A stretch of DNA of 64,000 nt from Ignavibacteriota bacterium (GTDB lineage: Bacteria > Bacteroidota > Ignavibacteria > Ignavibacteriales > Melioribacteraceae), in assembly GCA_016716225.1 (NCBI GenBank), contig JADJWT010000001.1:4226501-4290500 (forward strand), read 5' to 3'. Every line of letters begins with the position of its first letter. Position 1 is the first letter of the stretch. Position numbers and translations under genes: made by a program. Below the pieces are notes generated by a model. That model had not been told where the DNA came from. It worked only from the letters and a program-made list of their open reading frames with translations, and made no database searches. Below are positions 63,590 through 64,000 of this stretch, piece after piece.

Positions 63590-64000
63590 TTATCTAAGCA
63601 AAATCATTTTCCTAATTTCAGTAAAAGAACCAGTATTGAGTTTATAAAAATAAATTCCGCTTACAAGTTTGGATGCATCAAATTCAGTTTCGTAGCTTCC
63701 TGCTAGTTTGTACTCATTCACAAGTGTTGCTATTCCCCTTCCTAGTATATCATAAACTTTTAGTGTTACTAGTTGGTAACTACCTATTGTATACTTAATG
63801 CTTGTGCTTGGGTTAAATGGATTTGGATAATTTTGGAAAAGGTTAAATAATTGAGTAGCATTAGAATTATTTTTTACAGAAGTCACACTTGGAACCCAAA
63901 TAGCCCCACTGATAGTGCCATCGTTATGATTGCTGGTTGCATCGTATGTTATTGTACCCGTTCCTTCGTCAAATTTCCAGTATGCGATTAAACCGGTTTC
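63590..64000 (-). CDS. T9SS-sorted protein, C-terminal part (start beyond window edge)
   Basis: The frame is open from the right edge. It begins ETGLIAYWKFDEGTGTITYD, then ATSNHNDGTISGA, a typical LamG/concanavalin-like start of a repeat (YW.FDEG.G...D...N...G...GA.W). It ends with a T9SS sorting domain (FQNYPNPFNPSTSIKYTIGS, KVYDILGRGIATLVNEYK and SGIYFYKLNTGSFTEIRKMI). 137 codons are visible. It is probably a surface-attached glycan-binding or adhesion protein, arranged like the neighbouring T9SS genes. Confidence 0.8.
   Translation of the reverse strand, partial: ETGLIAYWKFDEGTGTITYDATSNHNDGTISGAIWVPSVTSVKNNSNATQLFNLFQNYPNPFNPSTSIKYTIGSYQLVTLKVYDILGRGIATLVNEYKLAGSYETEFDASKLVSGIYFYKLNTGSFTEIRKMILLR

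Overview
The window is AT-rich DNA from a bacterium of the Bacteroidota/Chlorobiota lineage, most likely an Ignavibacteria-type organism. Five large exported proteins end in a Por/type IX secretion sorting domain with the NYPNPFNP motif typical of Ignavibacteriota. Bacteroidota-like -7 boxes (TAnnTTTG) precede phage-type genes, and the tyrosine recombinases are of the Bacteroidota kind. No rRNA, tRNA, complete tmRNA or CRISPR array was seen.

1-9.9 kb, minus strand: a sugar and polysaccharide utilisation cluster. In transcription order it holds a XylR-like regulator, a tandem class II aldolase, L-rhamnose mutarotase (interrupted by an in-frame TAG), an esterase, a Tat-exported Gfo/Idh/MocA oxidoreductase, a degraded glycosidase C-terminus, an aldo/keto reductase, a zinc alcohol dehydrogenase and a GH2 beta-galactosidase running off the left edge.

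10.2-28.1 kb: accessory DNA. Two related tyrosine recombinases each lie about 200 bp downstream of the same 15-bp sequence, which resembles the 3' end of tmRNA. The sequence therefore looks like a roughly 16.4-kb integrative element followed by a second integrase or element. Element 1 carries an integrase, a minus-strand cargo block (DUF3800 protein, Mrr-like nuclease, two membrane proteins), a phage-type replication operon with five palindromic iterons inside the replication gene, a decayed tape-measure gene, and two cassettes bounded by integron attC-like sites (HEPN-like protein plus DUF3467; a small outer-membrane protein). An IS256-type transposase fragment lies downstream.

28.9-42.9 kb, minus strand: nitrate respiration. 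A diheme cytochrome c, narG, narH, narJ, narI and narK appear in the order known from the Thermus narCGHJIK operon. They are followed by DoxX, the Fe-S repair protein Ric/YtfE and a hemerythrin-like protein, which fits protection from nitrosative stress. A ZU5-type lipoprotein lies further downstream. The gap between DoxX and narK holds two decayed or very small reading frames.

43.4-64 kb, minus strand: envelope and regulation. It holds T9SS cargo proteins, a PrsW-like protease, a membrane-anchored diheme cytochrome c, an AraC-type regulator, a DUF4892-OmpA protein, a two-component pair (propeller-Y_Y_Y histidine kinase and NarL-type regulator), a large carboxypeptidase-regulatory-repeat protein split by a frameshift, two small lipoproteins, a large surface protein with a possible cysteine-peptidase domain, and the C-terminus of a LamG-like T9SS protein cut by the right edge.
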